From Nesterenkonia sandarakina (GTDB lineage: Bacteria > Actinomycetota > Actinomycetes > Actinomycetales > Micrococcaceae), in the NCBI RefSeq assembly GCF_013410215.1, contig NZ_JACCFQ010000001.1, forward strand, positions 806,001-870,000: DNA of 64,000 nucleotides, written 5' to 3'. Below the pieces are notes generated by a model. That model saw only the letters and a list, made by a program, of their open reading frames with translations, did not search any database and had not been told where the DNA came from. The translations under genes and the position numbers were made by a program. Of the stretch, positions 8,392 through 17,523 are shown piece after piece (position 1 is the stretch's first letter; each line of letters begins with the position of its first letter).

Positions 8392-9474
8392 ATGTCCGCG
8401 CGCATCGTCTCCATCGGCACGGCCCTGCCGGCCACCTCGGTGCCGCAGCACCAGCTGCGCGCCTTCTTCGCCGATCAGCCCGACACCACCCGGCTGACCC
8501 AGCGGCTCATCGGAGCAGCGTTCGACGCCGCCGGCATCGAGAACCGCCACACCGTGCTCACCGGTCTGGGCGGCGCCGAGGACGGGGTGTTTGTCGGCGA
8601 GGGTGCCCGGCTGCTCTCCCCCACCACCGGCACCCGCAATGAGCTCTACCGGCACAGCGCACCGGAACTGGCGGCCGACGCCTCCCGGTCCGCGCTGACC
8701 GAGGCGGAGGTCGACGCCGACCAGATCACGCACGTGGTCACCGTCTCCTGCACCGGGTTCTTCGCCCCCGGCTTGGACTTCCGCCTGATCCGCGACCTCG
8801 GCCTGCCTGAGACCGTGGCACGCAGCCACCTGGGATTCATGGGCTGCGCCGCGGCGCTGCCAGCCCTGCGCAGCGCCACGCAGATCACCGCCGCGGATCC
8901 GGACGCCGTGGTGCTCGTGGCCTGTGTGGAACTCTGCTCGCTGCATATCCGCGACACCGCAGACTCCGAGCAGATCGTCGCCGCCTCGGTCTTCGCCGAC
9001 GGGGCCGCCGCAGCAGTGATCACCGCCAGGCAGGACCTCGGTCTCCCCGGGGGCCTCGATCTGGAGCGCTTCGCCACCGCCCTGACTGACCAGGGGGAGT
9101 CCGATATGGTCTGGACCATCGGAGACCGCGGGTTCAACATGCGGCTCTCCGCGGAGGTGCCTCGGATCATCGGCCGGGAGATCCGCGCCGCCGTGGACCG
9201 CTTCCTCGGCGCAGATTCGGCGCCGGCCCGCTGGGCGGTCCACCCGGGAGGACGCAGCGTGTTGGACCGGGTGGAGGCCGGGCTGGAGCTTGAGGCCTCT
9301 GCGCTGAATGCCTCTCGAGCGGTGCTGCGCGACCACGGCAACATGTCCAGCGCCACGATCCTGTTCATCCTGCGCCAGCTCCTCGCCGATCCCTCGGTGA
9401 GCGGGCGGATCGCGGCGCTGGCCTTCGGGCCCGGTCTCACCGTGGAATCGGCCCTGCTGAGCAAGACCCGGTGA
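8392..9474 (+). CDS. Type III polyketide synthase
   Basis: A 360-aa chalcone/stilbene-synthase-like ketosynthase. All three catalytic residues are present: Cys in GFMGCAAAL (C152), His in WAVHPGGRSVLD (H284) and Asn in DHGNMSSATILF (N317). It would condense malonyl-CoA units onto an acyl or aromatic starter; family context suggests resorcinol, pyrone or naphthalene-type products. It opens a tight cluster with a methyltransferase 4 bp downstream, a FAD monooxygenase and a convergent UbiA prenyltransferase. The ATG lies close to a weak -10 (TTAAGT) with no clear ribosome site. Family call is certain; the product is not readable. Confidence 0.95.
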   Translation: MSARIVSIGTALPATSVPQHQLRAFFADQPDTTRLTQRLIGAAFDAAGIENRHTVLTGLGGAEDGVFVGEGARLLSPTTGTRNELYRHSAPELAADASRSALTEAEVDADQITHVVTVSCTGFFAPGLDFRLIRDLGLPETVARSHLGFMGCAAALPALRSATQITAADPDAVVLVACVELCSLHIRDTADSEQIVAASVFADGAAAAVITARQDLGLPGGLDLERFATALTDQGESDMVWTIGDRGFNMRLSAEVPRIIGREIRAAVDRFLGADSAPARWAVHPGGRSVLDRVEAGLELEASALNASRAVLRDHGNMSSATILFILRQLLADPSVSGRIAALAFGPGLTVESALLSKTR

Positions 9475-9478
9475 CCCG

Positions 9479-10228
9479 GTGAGCCGGGTCAACCTCTCCC
9501 TCCGCGATGAGCAGCTGCGTGAGCTCATGGATGACCCCGACTGTGACCCGGTGCGGCTGGAGGCGACGCTGCGCCGCTTCCACCGGGTCAACCGGCTGAT
9601 CTCCGGCTGGGACCAGGTCTACCGGCGCCGGCTGCGCCCGCTGCTGACCGGTCTTCACCGGCCGGCCCGGGTGCTGGACCTCGGCTCCGGCGGCGGGGAC
9701 GTGGTCACCCGGCTGGCCCACCTGGCCTGGCGTGACGGCCTGCAGGTCCACTGGACCGGCGCCGATCCGGATCCACGGGCGCACGCCGCCGCCCTGGGCG
9801 CGCAAGAGCAGCACACGCAGGACCAGCTCCCTGAAGAGCAGCGCGTCGAGGAGTCTGCGCAGGTCAGGTTCCTGTGCGCGGACGCGGACGCGCTGCTGCG
9901 GCAGGGCGAGAGCTTCGACGTCGTCATCTCCAACCACGTGCTGCACCACCTGGACGCCCCGGGCCTGCTCGACTTCAGCCATGCCTCGCGGCAGCTGTGC
10001 ACAGGCACCGTGCTGCACAGCGACATCGCCCGCAGCCGGCTGGCCTACAGCCTCTACGCCGTCGGGATCACCCCGCTCGCGCCCGGGACGTTCCTGCGCA
10101 CCGACGGGCTGCGCTCGATCCGGCGCAGCTACCGGCGCGAAGAGCTCTCCGCCGCGCTGGGCGCCGAGTGGACCGTGACCTCCCCCGCCGCGTTCCGGCT
10201 GATCGCGGAAGCGCCCGGTCTTGGCTGA
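9479..10228 (+). CDS. SAM-dependent methyltransferase of the type III PKS cluster
   Basis: A 249-aa class I methyltransferase. Motif I is RVLDLGSGGGD at residues 64-74, the acidic strand-2 motif is WTGADPDP, and a post-motif VVISNHVLHHLD marks strand 4 as in UbiE/tailoring enzymes. It begins with GTG 4 bp after the PKS stop and ends 8 bp inside the monooxygenase gene, so it is coupled on both sides. It probably O- or C-methylates the polyketide core; the order of reactions is inference. The middle contains a Gln/Glu-rich insert around residues 105-125. Confidence 0.9.
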   Translation: MSRVNLSLRDEQLRELMDDPDCDPVRLEATLRRFHRVNRLISGWDQVYRRRLRPLLTGLHRPARVLDLGSGGGDVVTRLAHLAWRDGLQVHWTGADPDPRAHAAALGAQEQHTQDQLPEEQRVEESAQVRFLCADADALLRQGESFDVVISNHVLHHLDAPGLLDFSHASRQLCTGTVLHSDIARSRLAYSLYAVGITPLAPGTFLRTDGLRSIRRSYRREELSAALGAEWTVTSPAAFRLIAEAPGLG

Positions 10229-11429
10229 GGTGATCGTGGTGGGCGCCGGTCCGGTGGGGCTGCTGCTGGGCGCGCTGCTGCGCGGTTCCGGGGTCGATGT
10301 TCAGATCCTGGAGCAGCGCAGCGAGGGCAGCGGCGCCAGTCGCGCCATCGGAGTCCACGCTCCGGTGCTCACCGCTCTGGAGGACTCCGGTCTCACCGCG
10401 GGCCTGCTGGAGCAGGCCGTGCGGGTCACCCGAGGGGAAGCTCGGGCCCAGGGAGAACTCCTCGGCGTCGTGCGCTTCGACCGGCTCTCCACCCGGTTCC
10501 CCTTCGTCGCCACCCTTCCGCAGTCCGGCACCGAGGCGGTGTTCGCCCAGGCCGCCCCGCCCCCGCAGCGCGGCGTCAGCGTCAGCGCGGTGCGCACCTG
10601 CCCGGACCATGTCGAGCTGGAGACCAGCCACGGAGACCGGCGCGCCCCGGTGGTGGTGCTCGCCGGCGGTCCGCGTTCCAGGGAGCTGGTCTACCGATCC
10701 GCGCAGGCGCACACCTACCCGGATCGATACCTGATGACCGATGTCCTCATCTCCGACGATCTTGTGCCCAATCGTCCGGTGCCAGGTGACCAGACCTCTC
10801 AGGACCAGCTGCCGGAACATTCGGCCGCACACACTGCGCTTGTGCACCTGGAGCCCGGTGGTGTGTTGGAGTCCTTCCCGCTGCCGCAGGGACGACGCCG
10901 GCTCGTCGCCTGGGACTCTGCTGGCGCCGCCCAGAACCCTGCGCTTGAGGACCCGGCAGCCCAGCGGGACCGGCTGCAGCGCCGATTGGCCGCCCACGGG
11001 CAGGAGCTCACCGGGGAGGTCAGCAGCTTCGGGGTGCGCCGGTTCCTCGCCCCGGCGCTGCGCCGGGGCCGACTGCTGGTGATCGGCGACGCCGCGCATG
11101 AGGTCAGCCCGATCGGGGGCCAGGGGATGAATCTGGGCCTGCTCGACGCCGCGACCCTGGCCCCGCTGCTGGCATCCTGGGTGAACACCGGGGCGGCACC
11201 GGAGGCCGCGCTGCGGGAATGGGAGCGGACCCGGCTGCGCTCGGCACGCCGGGCAGCCCGACTCGCCGCGCTGAACACCCGGCTGGGCCGTCCGCTGCCA
11301 GGGGCCGGTGATGCTGTGCGCCGCACCGGGGTGCGGCTGATGCTGGGCCCGGGCGCCGGAAAGGCGTTCGCCCACGCCTACTCGATGGGCCTGGACACCG
11401 CCTCCCGAGGTCCGGCCGGCAATTCCTGA
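10221..11429 (+). CDS. FAD-dependent monooxygenase/oxidoreductase of the type III PKS cluster
   Basis: A 402-aa flavoprotein. VIVVGAGPVGLLLGALL near the N-terminus is the FAD dinucleotide-binding motif, and LLVIGDAAHEVSPIGGQGMN at about 285-303 is the second FAD motif (GD) of PHBH-like and geranylgeranyl-reductase-like enzymes. In this setting it would hydroxylate or oxidise the aromatic polyketide ring. The likely start is TTG at 10221, with a GTG at 10230 as alternative; both lie at the methyltransferase end, indicating translational coupling. A Gln/Glu insert (around residue 185) is unusual but not disruptive. Confidence 0.9.
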   Translation: MAEVIVVGAGPVGLLLGALLRGSGVDVQILEQRSEGSGASRAIGVHAPVLTALEDSGLTAGLLEQAVRVTRGEARAQGELLGVVRFDRLSTRFPFVATLPQSGTEAVFAQAAPPPQRGVSVSAVRTCPDHVELETSHGDRRAPVVVLAGGPRSRELVYRSAQAHTYPDRYLMTDVLISDDLVPNRPVPGDQTSQDQLPEHSAAHTALVHLEPGGVLESFPLPQGRRRLVAWDSAGAAQNPALEDPAAQRDRLQRRLAAHGQELTGEVSSFGVRRFLAPALRRGRLLVIGDAAHEVSPIGGQGMNLGLLDAATLAPLLASWVNTGAAPEAALREWERTRLRSARRAARLAALNTRLGRPLPGAGDAVRRTGVRLMLGPGAGKAFAHAYSMGLDTASRGPAGNS

Positions 11430-11474
11430 GGTTCAGCCGATGTGGCCTGAGGCGCCGTCGGTGAATCCTGAGGC

Positions 11475-12326
11475 TCAACCGGCGAGCGAGCCTCCGGCCA
11501 CCACCAGCTGTGCCGCGAGCAGCAGTGCCGCCAGCATCACGAGGCGAAAAAGCATCCGGCCCGAGCGGGCGCGCACCGCCATCACCAGCGCCAGCAGCGC
11601 CACCGAGCCGACCGCGGCGAAGAACACCCAGGAGATCACCGGCACCTGCTGCAGCTGCCACCCGGCGGACCCGGCCGTCACGGCGATCCCGCCGGCGAGC
11701 ACCGCGGCTGCGGCCAGTGCGGCCGAGGGACGCGCACCGAGCCGGTGCGGCAGGCCGGTGATGCCGGTGCGGGCGTCGTCGTCGAGGTCCGGCAGCACAT
11801 TGGTCAGGTGGATGGCGGCACCTAGGGCACCCCCGGCGAATCCGGCCCAGGGTGCGGCGAACCCGGGGTCTTCGGCCGCGAGGGTCGCGAAGGAGGGGAA
11901 CAGACCGAAGGCCAGGATGAAGGGGGCCAGCGAGAACACGCTGGCCTTGAGCCCGGCGTTATAGGCCCAGGAGGCCGCCAGGAACACCGCGTGGGCGCCG
12001 AGCAGCCACATCCCCAGGGGTGCGGAGAGGGCCAGGCCCAGCACCAGGCACCCGATCGCCGCCGTCCAGGCTGCGCGCACGCTGAGATCCCCACGGGCCA
12101 GCGGCTTGTCAGCGCGTCCGACGGCGCGGTCCCGTTCCGCGTCGAAGGCGTCATTGGAGATCCCCACCGAGAGCTGACCCAGGAAGACCGCCAGCCCGAG
12201 CAGCAGGATCCGATCCAGGCTCAGCCCGGCGGAGACCGCGAGCGCCACCGCGAGGGTCGTCACCACTACGGTTGGTCCAGGATGAGAGGATCCCCACAGG
12301 CCTCGAGTCACTTTCAGGATCGGCAT
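11475..12326 (-). CDS. UbiA-family prenyltransferase
   Basis: A 283-aa membrane protein with about eight hydrophobic helices. The first aspartate motif NDAFDAERDRAVGRADKP starts at N58 (Asp at 59, 62 and 66), and a second motif DLDDDARTGITG lies in the second half; together they bind magnesium and prenyl diphosphate. It is convergent with the three PKS-cluster genes, with 45 bp between stops. The natural reading is that it prenylates the polyketide aromatic ring, giving a meroterpenoid or quinone. Some UbiA proteins act in menaquinone or haem pathways instead, but no such genes are adjacent. Confidence 0.9.
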   Translation of the reverse strand: MPILKVTRGLWGSSHPGPTVVVTTLAVALAVSAGLSLDRILLLGLAVFLGQLSVGISNDAFDAERDRAVGRADKPLARGDLSVRAAWTAAIGCLVLGLALSAPLGMWLLGAHAVFLAASWAYNAGLKASVFSLAPFILAFGLFPSFATLAAEDPGFAAPWAGFAGGALGAAIHLTNVLPDLDDDARTGITGLPHRLGARPSAALAAAAVLAGGIAVTAGSAGWQLQQVPVISWVFFAAVGSVALLALVMAVRARSGRMLFRLVMLAALLLAAQLVVAGGSLAG

Positions 12327-12415
12327 CCGGTCAGTGTCTCACCCCGGACCGGACGTCGATCCGGTCCACGCCGCCCCGAACACGCCAGCTCGACACCCCC
12401 GCTCTGGAGGATCTG

Positions 12416-12775
12416 ATGAATAGCACCGCGCGCGCCGCATCGATGGCTGGGCTCCTGGGAGCCACCGGGGTGCTGCATTTCCTGCGGCCCGCCGTCTTCG
12501 ACTCGATCGTGCCTCCGCAGCTGGGCAATCGCCGCCTGATCACCTACGTCAGCGGCGTCGCCGAGCTGGGCTGCGCAGTCCTGCTGGCGGTTCCTGCGAC
12601 CCGACGGGTGGGCGGGGTGTGCACTGCGGCGCTGATGATCGCGGTCTACCCGGCGAACATCTACTCGGTGCAGAAGTACTGGCACCGTCCCACGGCGCGG
12701 AGCATCGCGCTGGCTCGGCTTCCGCTGCAGCTGCCACTGGTGCGCAGCGCGTGGCGGATCGCCCGGGAGGCCTAG
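12416..12775 (+). CDS. DoxX-like small membrane protein
   Basis: A 119-aa protein with about four hydrophobic segments. It starts at the ATG at 12416 with GGAGGA 6-11 nt upstream. Segments such as GVLHFLRP and YVSGVAELGCAVLLAVPATRRVGG match the DoxX/DoxD-like family of quinone-associated or thiol-redox membrane proteins. It is divergent from the UbiA gene with about 90 bp between them and may belong with the PKS cluster, but that is a guess. No catalytic residue can be named. Confidence 0.75.
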   Translation: MNSTARAASMAGLLGATGVLHFLRPAVFDSIVPPQLGNRRLITYVSGVAELGCAVLLAVPATRRVGGVCTAALMIAVYPANIYSVQKYWHRPTARSIALARLPLQLPLVRSAWRIAREA

Positions 12776-12986
12776 GCCGCGCGCTACCTCGGCGGTTCGG
12801 TGCGAAGGCTGGGTTCGGCGGCTGGATGCGGCGGCTGGGTTCGACACTCGGCGGGGGTCCGTGGTTACGGTGGGAGGACCGGCACGACGGGCCCGCCCGC
12901 GGGGCACCGACCCCGCGAGCACGTGGAAGCGGACGTTCTCGTCTCCGCGCACGGCCCGCCGGCCTCAGCAAGCAAAGGAGCACTCG

Positions 12987-13364
12987 ATGCGCCACGACGA
13001 ATTCCTGAAGACCGTCTCCGAGAAGGGCGGTCCCACCGACCGCGATCAGACCAGCCAGCTGGTCCACGTGGTCCTGGAGGACCTCGGCAAGCGACTCAAG
13101 GGCGGCGAGGCGGAGAACCTCGCCGCGCAGCTGCCCGCGGAGCTGAAGGCCCCGCTCACCGCCGAGACGCAGAACCAGATCGCCGATGACGTCGATGAGT
13201 TCCTGCGTCGGGTCGCGAGCAAGCTGGAGCCGGGCCTCGGCACCGAAGAGGTCCTCCCGCAGGTCAAGGCGGTGTTCTCCACTCTTGCGGACTCCGTGTC
13301 CGAAGGTGAGATCAAGGATCTGCGTTCCCAGCTGCCCACAGGCTTTGCACCGCTCTTCGCCTAG
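12987..13364 (+). CDS. DUF2267 domain protein
   Basis: A 125-aa soluble, acidic, helix-rich protein. It begins MRHDEFLKTVSEKGG, contains VVLEDLGKRLKGGEAENLAAQLP and ends SQLPTGFAPLF, which is the repeated pattern of DUF2267 proteins: two similar halves of about 60 residues, each with a (L)xxQLP motif. The start at 12987 has AAAGGAG upstream. Function is unknown. It is followed by a perfect hairpin, so it is probably its own transcription unit. Confidence 0.82.
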   Translation: MRHDEFLKTVSEKGGPTDRDQTSQLVHVVLEDLGKRLKGGEAENLAAQLPAELKAPLTAETQNQIADDVDEFLRRVASKLEPGLGTEEVLPQVKAVFSTLADSVSEGEIKDLRSQLPTGFAPLFA

Positions 13365-13392
13365 AGTGTGCACACCTGCCCACTGCAGGGCA

Positions 13393-13419
13393 CCTCGCTG
13401 GGCCACCGGCCCAGCGAGG
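13393..13419 (+). terminator. Hairpin after the DUF2267 gene
   Basis: A perfect 12-bp stem, CCTCGCTGGGCC paired with GGCCCAGCGAGG, closes on a 3-nt loop 29 bp after the DUF2267 stop. There is no U-tract, as is usual for high-GC actinobacterial terminators. Confidence 0.6.
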
Positions 13420-13471
13420 CAGGGCCTCGAGATGAGACCCCATCCACAACAGCTAAGGAGCCCCTGAGGCT

Positions 13472-14587
13472 GTGTCTGAGTCAGAGTCCGAGCCCGCCTC
13501 CGAGACTGCGTCTGGGCCTGAGCCCGCGTCAGGGTCCGTGTCTGCGAAACCGTTCCACATCCTGCTGCTCGCCGATCCGGGTCTGCCCACCCGGCGGGTG
13601 AAGTCCATCCGGGAGTCCTTCACCGCCCGAGCCCGTCAGCTCATCGACGGCGAGGTCACGGTGTCCGCAGAGACCCGGATGCTGCGCATCCACCCCGACG
13701 CCACCTTGGACATCGACTCGGTCCGCAAGATGGAAGAAGATCATGCCGACGCCGACGCGGTCATCATGCTCACCGAGATCCCCCGCCACACCCACGGCTA
13801 CCCGCTGATCTCGGAGATCTTCCCCGAGCAGAACGTCGCGATCGTCTCCTGCCCGACCCTGGGCGCCTGGGCGACCAAACGCCGCATCCAGAAGGTCTTC
13901 ACCGGTTCTCTGCTGCGCCTGCTGCCCCCGGGCACCGGGCCAGACCCGGAAGAGTACGACCAGCGCTGGAGCCGATGGCAGTCCACCGAGCGCGGAGAGG
14001 CGCTCGGCCTGTTCGCGCACACGATCACCGGCGGGCCGCGCACCGTGCTGGGCATGGTGCTGGGCAATGATCCGCTGCGCACCGTCCCGAAGCTCTCCAG
14101 CGCCCTGGCCGCAGGTGCGGCCACCGGAGCGTTCGGGATCTTCTACAGCTCGATCTGGCAGATGGCCGATGCGTTAAGCCCTCTGCGCCTGGTAGTGGTC
14201 GGGCTCGCCGCGATGATCACCATGATCGTCTGGCTGATCATCCGCGACGGGCTCTGGGACCGGCCTCGGAACCGCAGCCTCACCACCGTGGTCACCCTCT
14301 ACAACGGGTCCACCGCGATCACCTTGCTGGTCTGCATCCTGATGCTCTACCTGGCCCTGGTCGTGGTGATCTTCCTGGCCGGGCTGGTGATCATCGACGC
14401 CGAATACCTGGCCAGCGTGATCAGCAGCGAGGTCAGCGTGCTCAACTACCTGAACATCGCCTGGTTCAGCGCCGGGATGGGGGTCTTCGCGGGCGCCATC
14501 GGATCAAGCTTCGACTCCGGCGTGGACCTGCGCCGGCTCACCCACGGGCAGCGCGAACGCCAGCGCGAATACACGGAGAGCGCATGA
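13472..14587 (+). CDS. Membrane protein of a two-copy family (paralogue of 42164-43330)
   Basis: A 371-aa protein of unknown function. The first 30 residues are Ser/Glu-rich. Residues 30-180 form a soluble alpha/beta-like domain with DATLDIDSVRK and a TEIPR motif. Four or five membrane segments follow from about residue 205, including ATGAFGIFYSSIW and ending GVFAGAIGSSFDSGVDL. The same layout and many identical blocks occur in the gene at 42164-43330. Its stop overlaps the start of an ABC-class ATPase gene by 4 bp (ATGA), so the two are made together. The start is GTG at 13472, with AAGGAG about 12 nt upstream. Confidence 0.8.
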   Translation: MSESESEPASETASGPEPASGSVSAKPFHILLLADPGLPTRRVKSIRESFTARARQLIDGEVTVSAETRMLRIHPDATLDIDSVRKMEEDHADADAVIMLTEIPRHTHGYPLISEIFPEQNVAIVSCPTLGAWATKRRIQKVFTGSLLRLLPPGTGPDPEEYDQRWSRWQSTERGEALGLFAHTITGGPRTVLGMVLGNDPLRTVPKLSSALAAGAATGAFGIFYSSIWQMADALSPLRLVVVGLAAMITMIVWLIIRDGLWDRPRNRSLTTVVTLYNGSTAITLLVCILMLYLALVVVIFLAGLVIIDAEYLASVISSEVSVLNYLNIAWFSAGMGVFAGAIGSSFDSGVDLRRLTHGQRERQREYTESA

Positions 14588-16320
14588 GTGACCAGCAGAC
14601 CCTGGTGCGGACCCTGACCTCGATCGACGGGCGCGGATACGCCTCTTATAAGCAGCTGAGCGGCCGCTACACCCTGGGCCGGTTCACCCTGAGCGTGGAC
14701 AAGGTCCAGGTGGACCCGTACGCCCCGCCCTCCCTGATGCAGATCAGCCTGCGCCGGGAGGACGCCGAGCTCCCCGCTGACCTGCTCGATGACCGGCTTG
14801 GACGCATCGCCGTCAGCGACTTCCTGACCCGCGCCTTCGGCGACGCGCTCAGCGAGGGTCCCTCGGAGCGCTCAGGTGCCGCTGCCGGGATCAGCATCGG
14901 GCGACCCGGCCAACAGGTGCTCGAGCGCACCAGCGTGGTGATCACCGAGGAGCTGATCACGGCCCGGCTGTCCGTGGCGCTGCCCGCCGCGGGACGTCGG
15001 GCCCTGGGACGCAAGGCCGCCCGGCTGCTCACCGAGACGCTGCCGCGGATCGCGCAGGCCGCATTGCTGCACAGCAGCCTGGACCCGGAGGCGCTGCGCT
15101 CCCACGTCGCGCTGCTGCGCGATCAGGAAGATCTCCGCACCCAGCTCGAGGCCGCGAAGCTGGTCTCCTTCCTGGCCGATGGCTCGATGCTGCCGCGCCG
15201 GTCGGGGGACTCCGATCTGCCCCTCGGGGCGGACGCGGTGGCCTTCCGCAGCCCCGAGGCGCTGCGCCGCTCCTTCACCCTGGCCTCCGGTCGTCAGGTC
15301 ACCGGGATGGGCGTCCCCGAAGGCGTCACCGTGATCGTCGGGGGTGGCTATCACGGCAAGTCCACCCTGCTGCGCGCCATCGAACGCGGGGTCTACCCGC
15401 ATATCGCCGGGGACGGCCGCGAATGGGTGATCACCACCAGCTCGGCGGCGTCCATCCGGGCCGAGGACGGGCGCTCTGCTGCCGGCGTGGACATCTCCGC
15501 CTTCATCTCCGGGCTGCCCTCGGGGGCCGATACCCGGAGCTTCTCCAGCAGCAACGCCTCAGGCTCCACCTCCCAGGCCACCAACCTGATCGAGGCCGTG
15601 GAGTCCGGGGCCACGGCCCTGTTGATCGATGAGGACACCTCGGCGACGAACTTCATGATCCGCGATGACCGGATGCGCCAGCTGATCCCGGCCGACCGGG
15701 AGCCGATCACCCCATTCGTGGACCGGGTCCGCGCGCTCTTCAGCGAACGCGGGGTCTCCACGGTGCTCGTGGCCGGCGGATCGGGGGCCTTCTTCGAGGT
15801 CGCCGACCAGATCATCGCGCTGGAAGACTACACACTGCGCGACGTCACCGCGCAGGCCCACCAGATCGCCGCAGAGCACAAGCGGACGACGTCGCAGCCG
15901 GCCACCCCGGACGCAGCTGGCCCCGCCTCGGACGGCCCCGCTGAGCGGCGCTTCGACAGCCTCCCAGCGCGCGTCCTCCGCCGCGACTCGCTGCATCCGC
16001 CGAAGAAGACCAAGCCCGCCCGCAGCCGTGGGCCCCGGATGATCCAGTACGGCCGCGAGGACATCGACCTGACCGCCGTGGCCCAGCTGGTGGACCCCGC
16101 GCAGACCGAGGCGCTGGCGAAGGCGCTGGACCGCCTCGCTGAGCAGTCCGATGCGGAGCATGACATCACGGCCCTGGTCGAGAAGCTGGTGCGCCGTCTC
16201 GACACCGAGGGACTCGACTCGCTCTCCCCGCACCGCGGACACCCCGGGCATCTGGCCCGCCCCCGTGCCCAGGAGATCCACGCCGCACTCAACCGCTATC
16301 GCGGCCTGACCGTGCACTGA
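14584..16320 (+). CDS. ABC-class ATPase (COG3044/PF09818 type)
   Basis: A 578-aa soluble protein resembling the predicted ABC-class ATPase family COG3044. Walker A is IVGGGYHGKSTLLRAI around residues 250-265. An ALLIDEDTSATNFMIRDDRM segment gives the Walker B-like acidic residues, and STVLVAGGSGAFFEVADQII the distal motif. Residues 420-480 are a Pro/Ala/Lys-rich spacer before a conserved C-terminal helical part. The biochemical role of the family is not established to my knowledge. Translational coupling to the membrane protein 13472-14587 suggests that the ATPase works with it. Confidence 0.85.
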   Translation: MSDQQTLVRTLTSIDGRGYASYKQLSGRYTLGRFTLSVDKVQVDPYAPPSLMQISLRREDAELPADLLDDRLGRIAVSDFLTRAFGDALSEGPSERSGAAAGISIGRPGQQVLERTSVVITEELITARLSVALPAAGRRALGRKAARLLTETLPRIAQAALLHSSLDPEALRSHVALLRDQEDLRTQLEAAKLVSFLADGSMLPRRSGDSDLPLGADAVAFRSPEALRRSFTLASGRQVTGMGVPEGVTVIVGGGYHGKSTLLRAIERGVYPHIAGDGREWVITTSSAASIRAEDGRSAAGVDISAFISGLPSGADTRSFSSSNASGSTSQATNLIEAVESGATALLIDEDTSATNFMIRDDRMRQLIPADREPITPFVDRVRALFSERGVSTVLVAGGSGAFFEVADQIIALEDYTLRDVTAQAHQIAAEHKRTTSQPATPDAAGPASDGPAERRFDSLPARVLRRDSLHPPKKTKPARSRGPRMIQYGREDIDLTAVAQLVDPAQTEALAKALDRLAEQSDAEHDITALVEKLVRRLDTEGLDSLSPHRGHPGHLARPRAQEIHAALNRYRGLTVH

Positions 16321-16476
16321 TGCTCGGCCCGGGGTGCTCCCGGTTCGGGCATCGCCGCGCCGAGGTCAGGGACACCACCGAGGACTGCCCGGTGACTCAC
16401 CGTCGTTGGGCTACCCTGAGAGCCAGTCCGACATCGCCGCAGGTCCTGATCCTGCCGGGATCACAGGGGGGGCTCC

Positions 16477-17523
16477 ATGACGATCACCACGCGGCGCTTC
16501 ACCGCCGAAGGGACAAGTTCCGCAGCGGACTCTGCAGGCGGCCTCCCGAACGGAACTCCGCCCAGTGGGCTGACGTGGGTGGATCTCAGCACGGCAGACC
16601 TTCCAAGCTTCGGGGCCACGGCCACCGCGCTGGGGCTGCGGGAGGCTCAGGTCGACTTCCTGCGCGGCAGCCGGAGCCGACTGCCGATCCCCACGCGCTC
16701 TGCGGAGTCGGTGGCGGCTGTGCTGCACCGCGTCGCCATCACCACCGAGGAGGACGGCCCCACCGCGGAGTTCCGCTTCTCGGAGCTGCGGATCCTCGCC
16801 TTGGACGCACTCGTGGTGACCGTGCAGCCGGAGAACCCCGGGCAGCCGCCCCTTCAGCTGCAGACCCTGCTCGAGAGCGCACACCCCTCTCCGCCGAAGC
16901 GCCCGCTGCGGGCCTCGGATGCCATCTCCGGGCTCATCGGTGCGGTGCTGCGGGACTACCCGGTGGCGCTGGACGAGCTGGAGACTGCGATCGAGTCCAT
17001 GGAGAGCACCCTGTTCCAGGAGGCCCGGCTCGATGCGGCGCTCTCGCATCGGATCTATCAGCTCCTGCAGAAGGTGCACCGCTTCGACTGGGCGCTGCGG
17101 CCGGTGGAGTCACTGGCCACCGAACGTGGCACGGACGCCGTTGAATCCAGCCCTGCCGGTGAGGAGTCCTCCACTCGGGCCGATCTGATCATGCGCGCCA
17201 GGCGGATGCGAGACCGGGTGGAGCTGCTGCGCTCGCACCTGGAGAATGCGGTGGCCCTGCATTCCACCTTGCTGACCATCGAACAGAACGAGGCCACCCG
17301 TCGAGTGGCTGACGCCTCCTATGCCCAGGGCGAGCAGAGCAAGAAGATCTCCGGGTGGGCCGCGATCCTCTTCGCCCCGACCCTGATCGCCTCCATCTAC
17401 GGCATGAACTTCCGGCACATGCCAGAACTCTTCTGGTCCTGGGGCTACCCGGCGGCGGTGGGGCTGATGCTCGCGCTGAGCCTGACGCTGTGGGTCATCT
17501 TCAAACGTCGCGAGTGGCTCTGA
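16477..17523 (+). CDS. corA: CorA-family magnesium/divalent-cation transporter
   Basis: A 348-aa protein with a long soluble N-terminal funnel domain, a long charged helix (residues 225-290) and two C-terminal membrane helices. The signature YGMNFRHMPELFW follows the first membrane helix; GMN is the selectivity-filter motif of CorA channels. The protein would form a pentameric magnesium channel. The ATG at 16477 follows a run of seven G. A TACCCT -10 lies about 60 nt upstream. The last 23 bp overlap the end of the DUF3995 gene on the opposite strand. Confidence 0.92.
   Translation: MTITTRRFTAEGTSSAADSAGGLPNGTPPSGLTWVDLSTADLPSFGATATALGLREAQVDFLRGSRSRLPIPTRSAESVAAVLHRVAITTEEDGPTAEFRFSELRILALDALVVTVQPENPGQPPLQLQTLLESAHPSPPKRPLRASDAISGLIGAVLRDYPVALDELETAIESMESTLFQEARLDAALSHRIYQLLQKVHRFDWALRPVESLATERGTDAVESSPAGEESSTRADLIMRARRMRDRVELLRSHLENAVALHSTLLTIEQNEATRRVADASYAQGEQSKKISGWAAILFAPTLIASIYGMNFRHMPELFWSWGYPAAVGLMLALSLTLWVIFKRREWL

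Noticed and set aside
16321-16476. Magnesium riboswitch upstream of corA
   Set aside because: The 156-bp leader region has a -10 box and one short GATCC/GGATC repeat but none of the M-box helices I could recognise.
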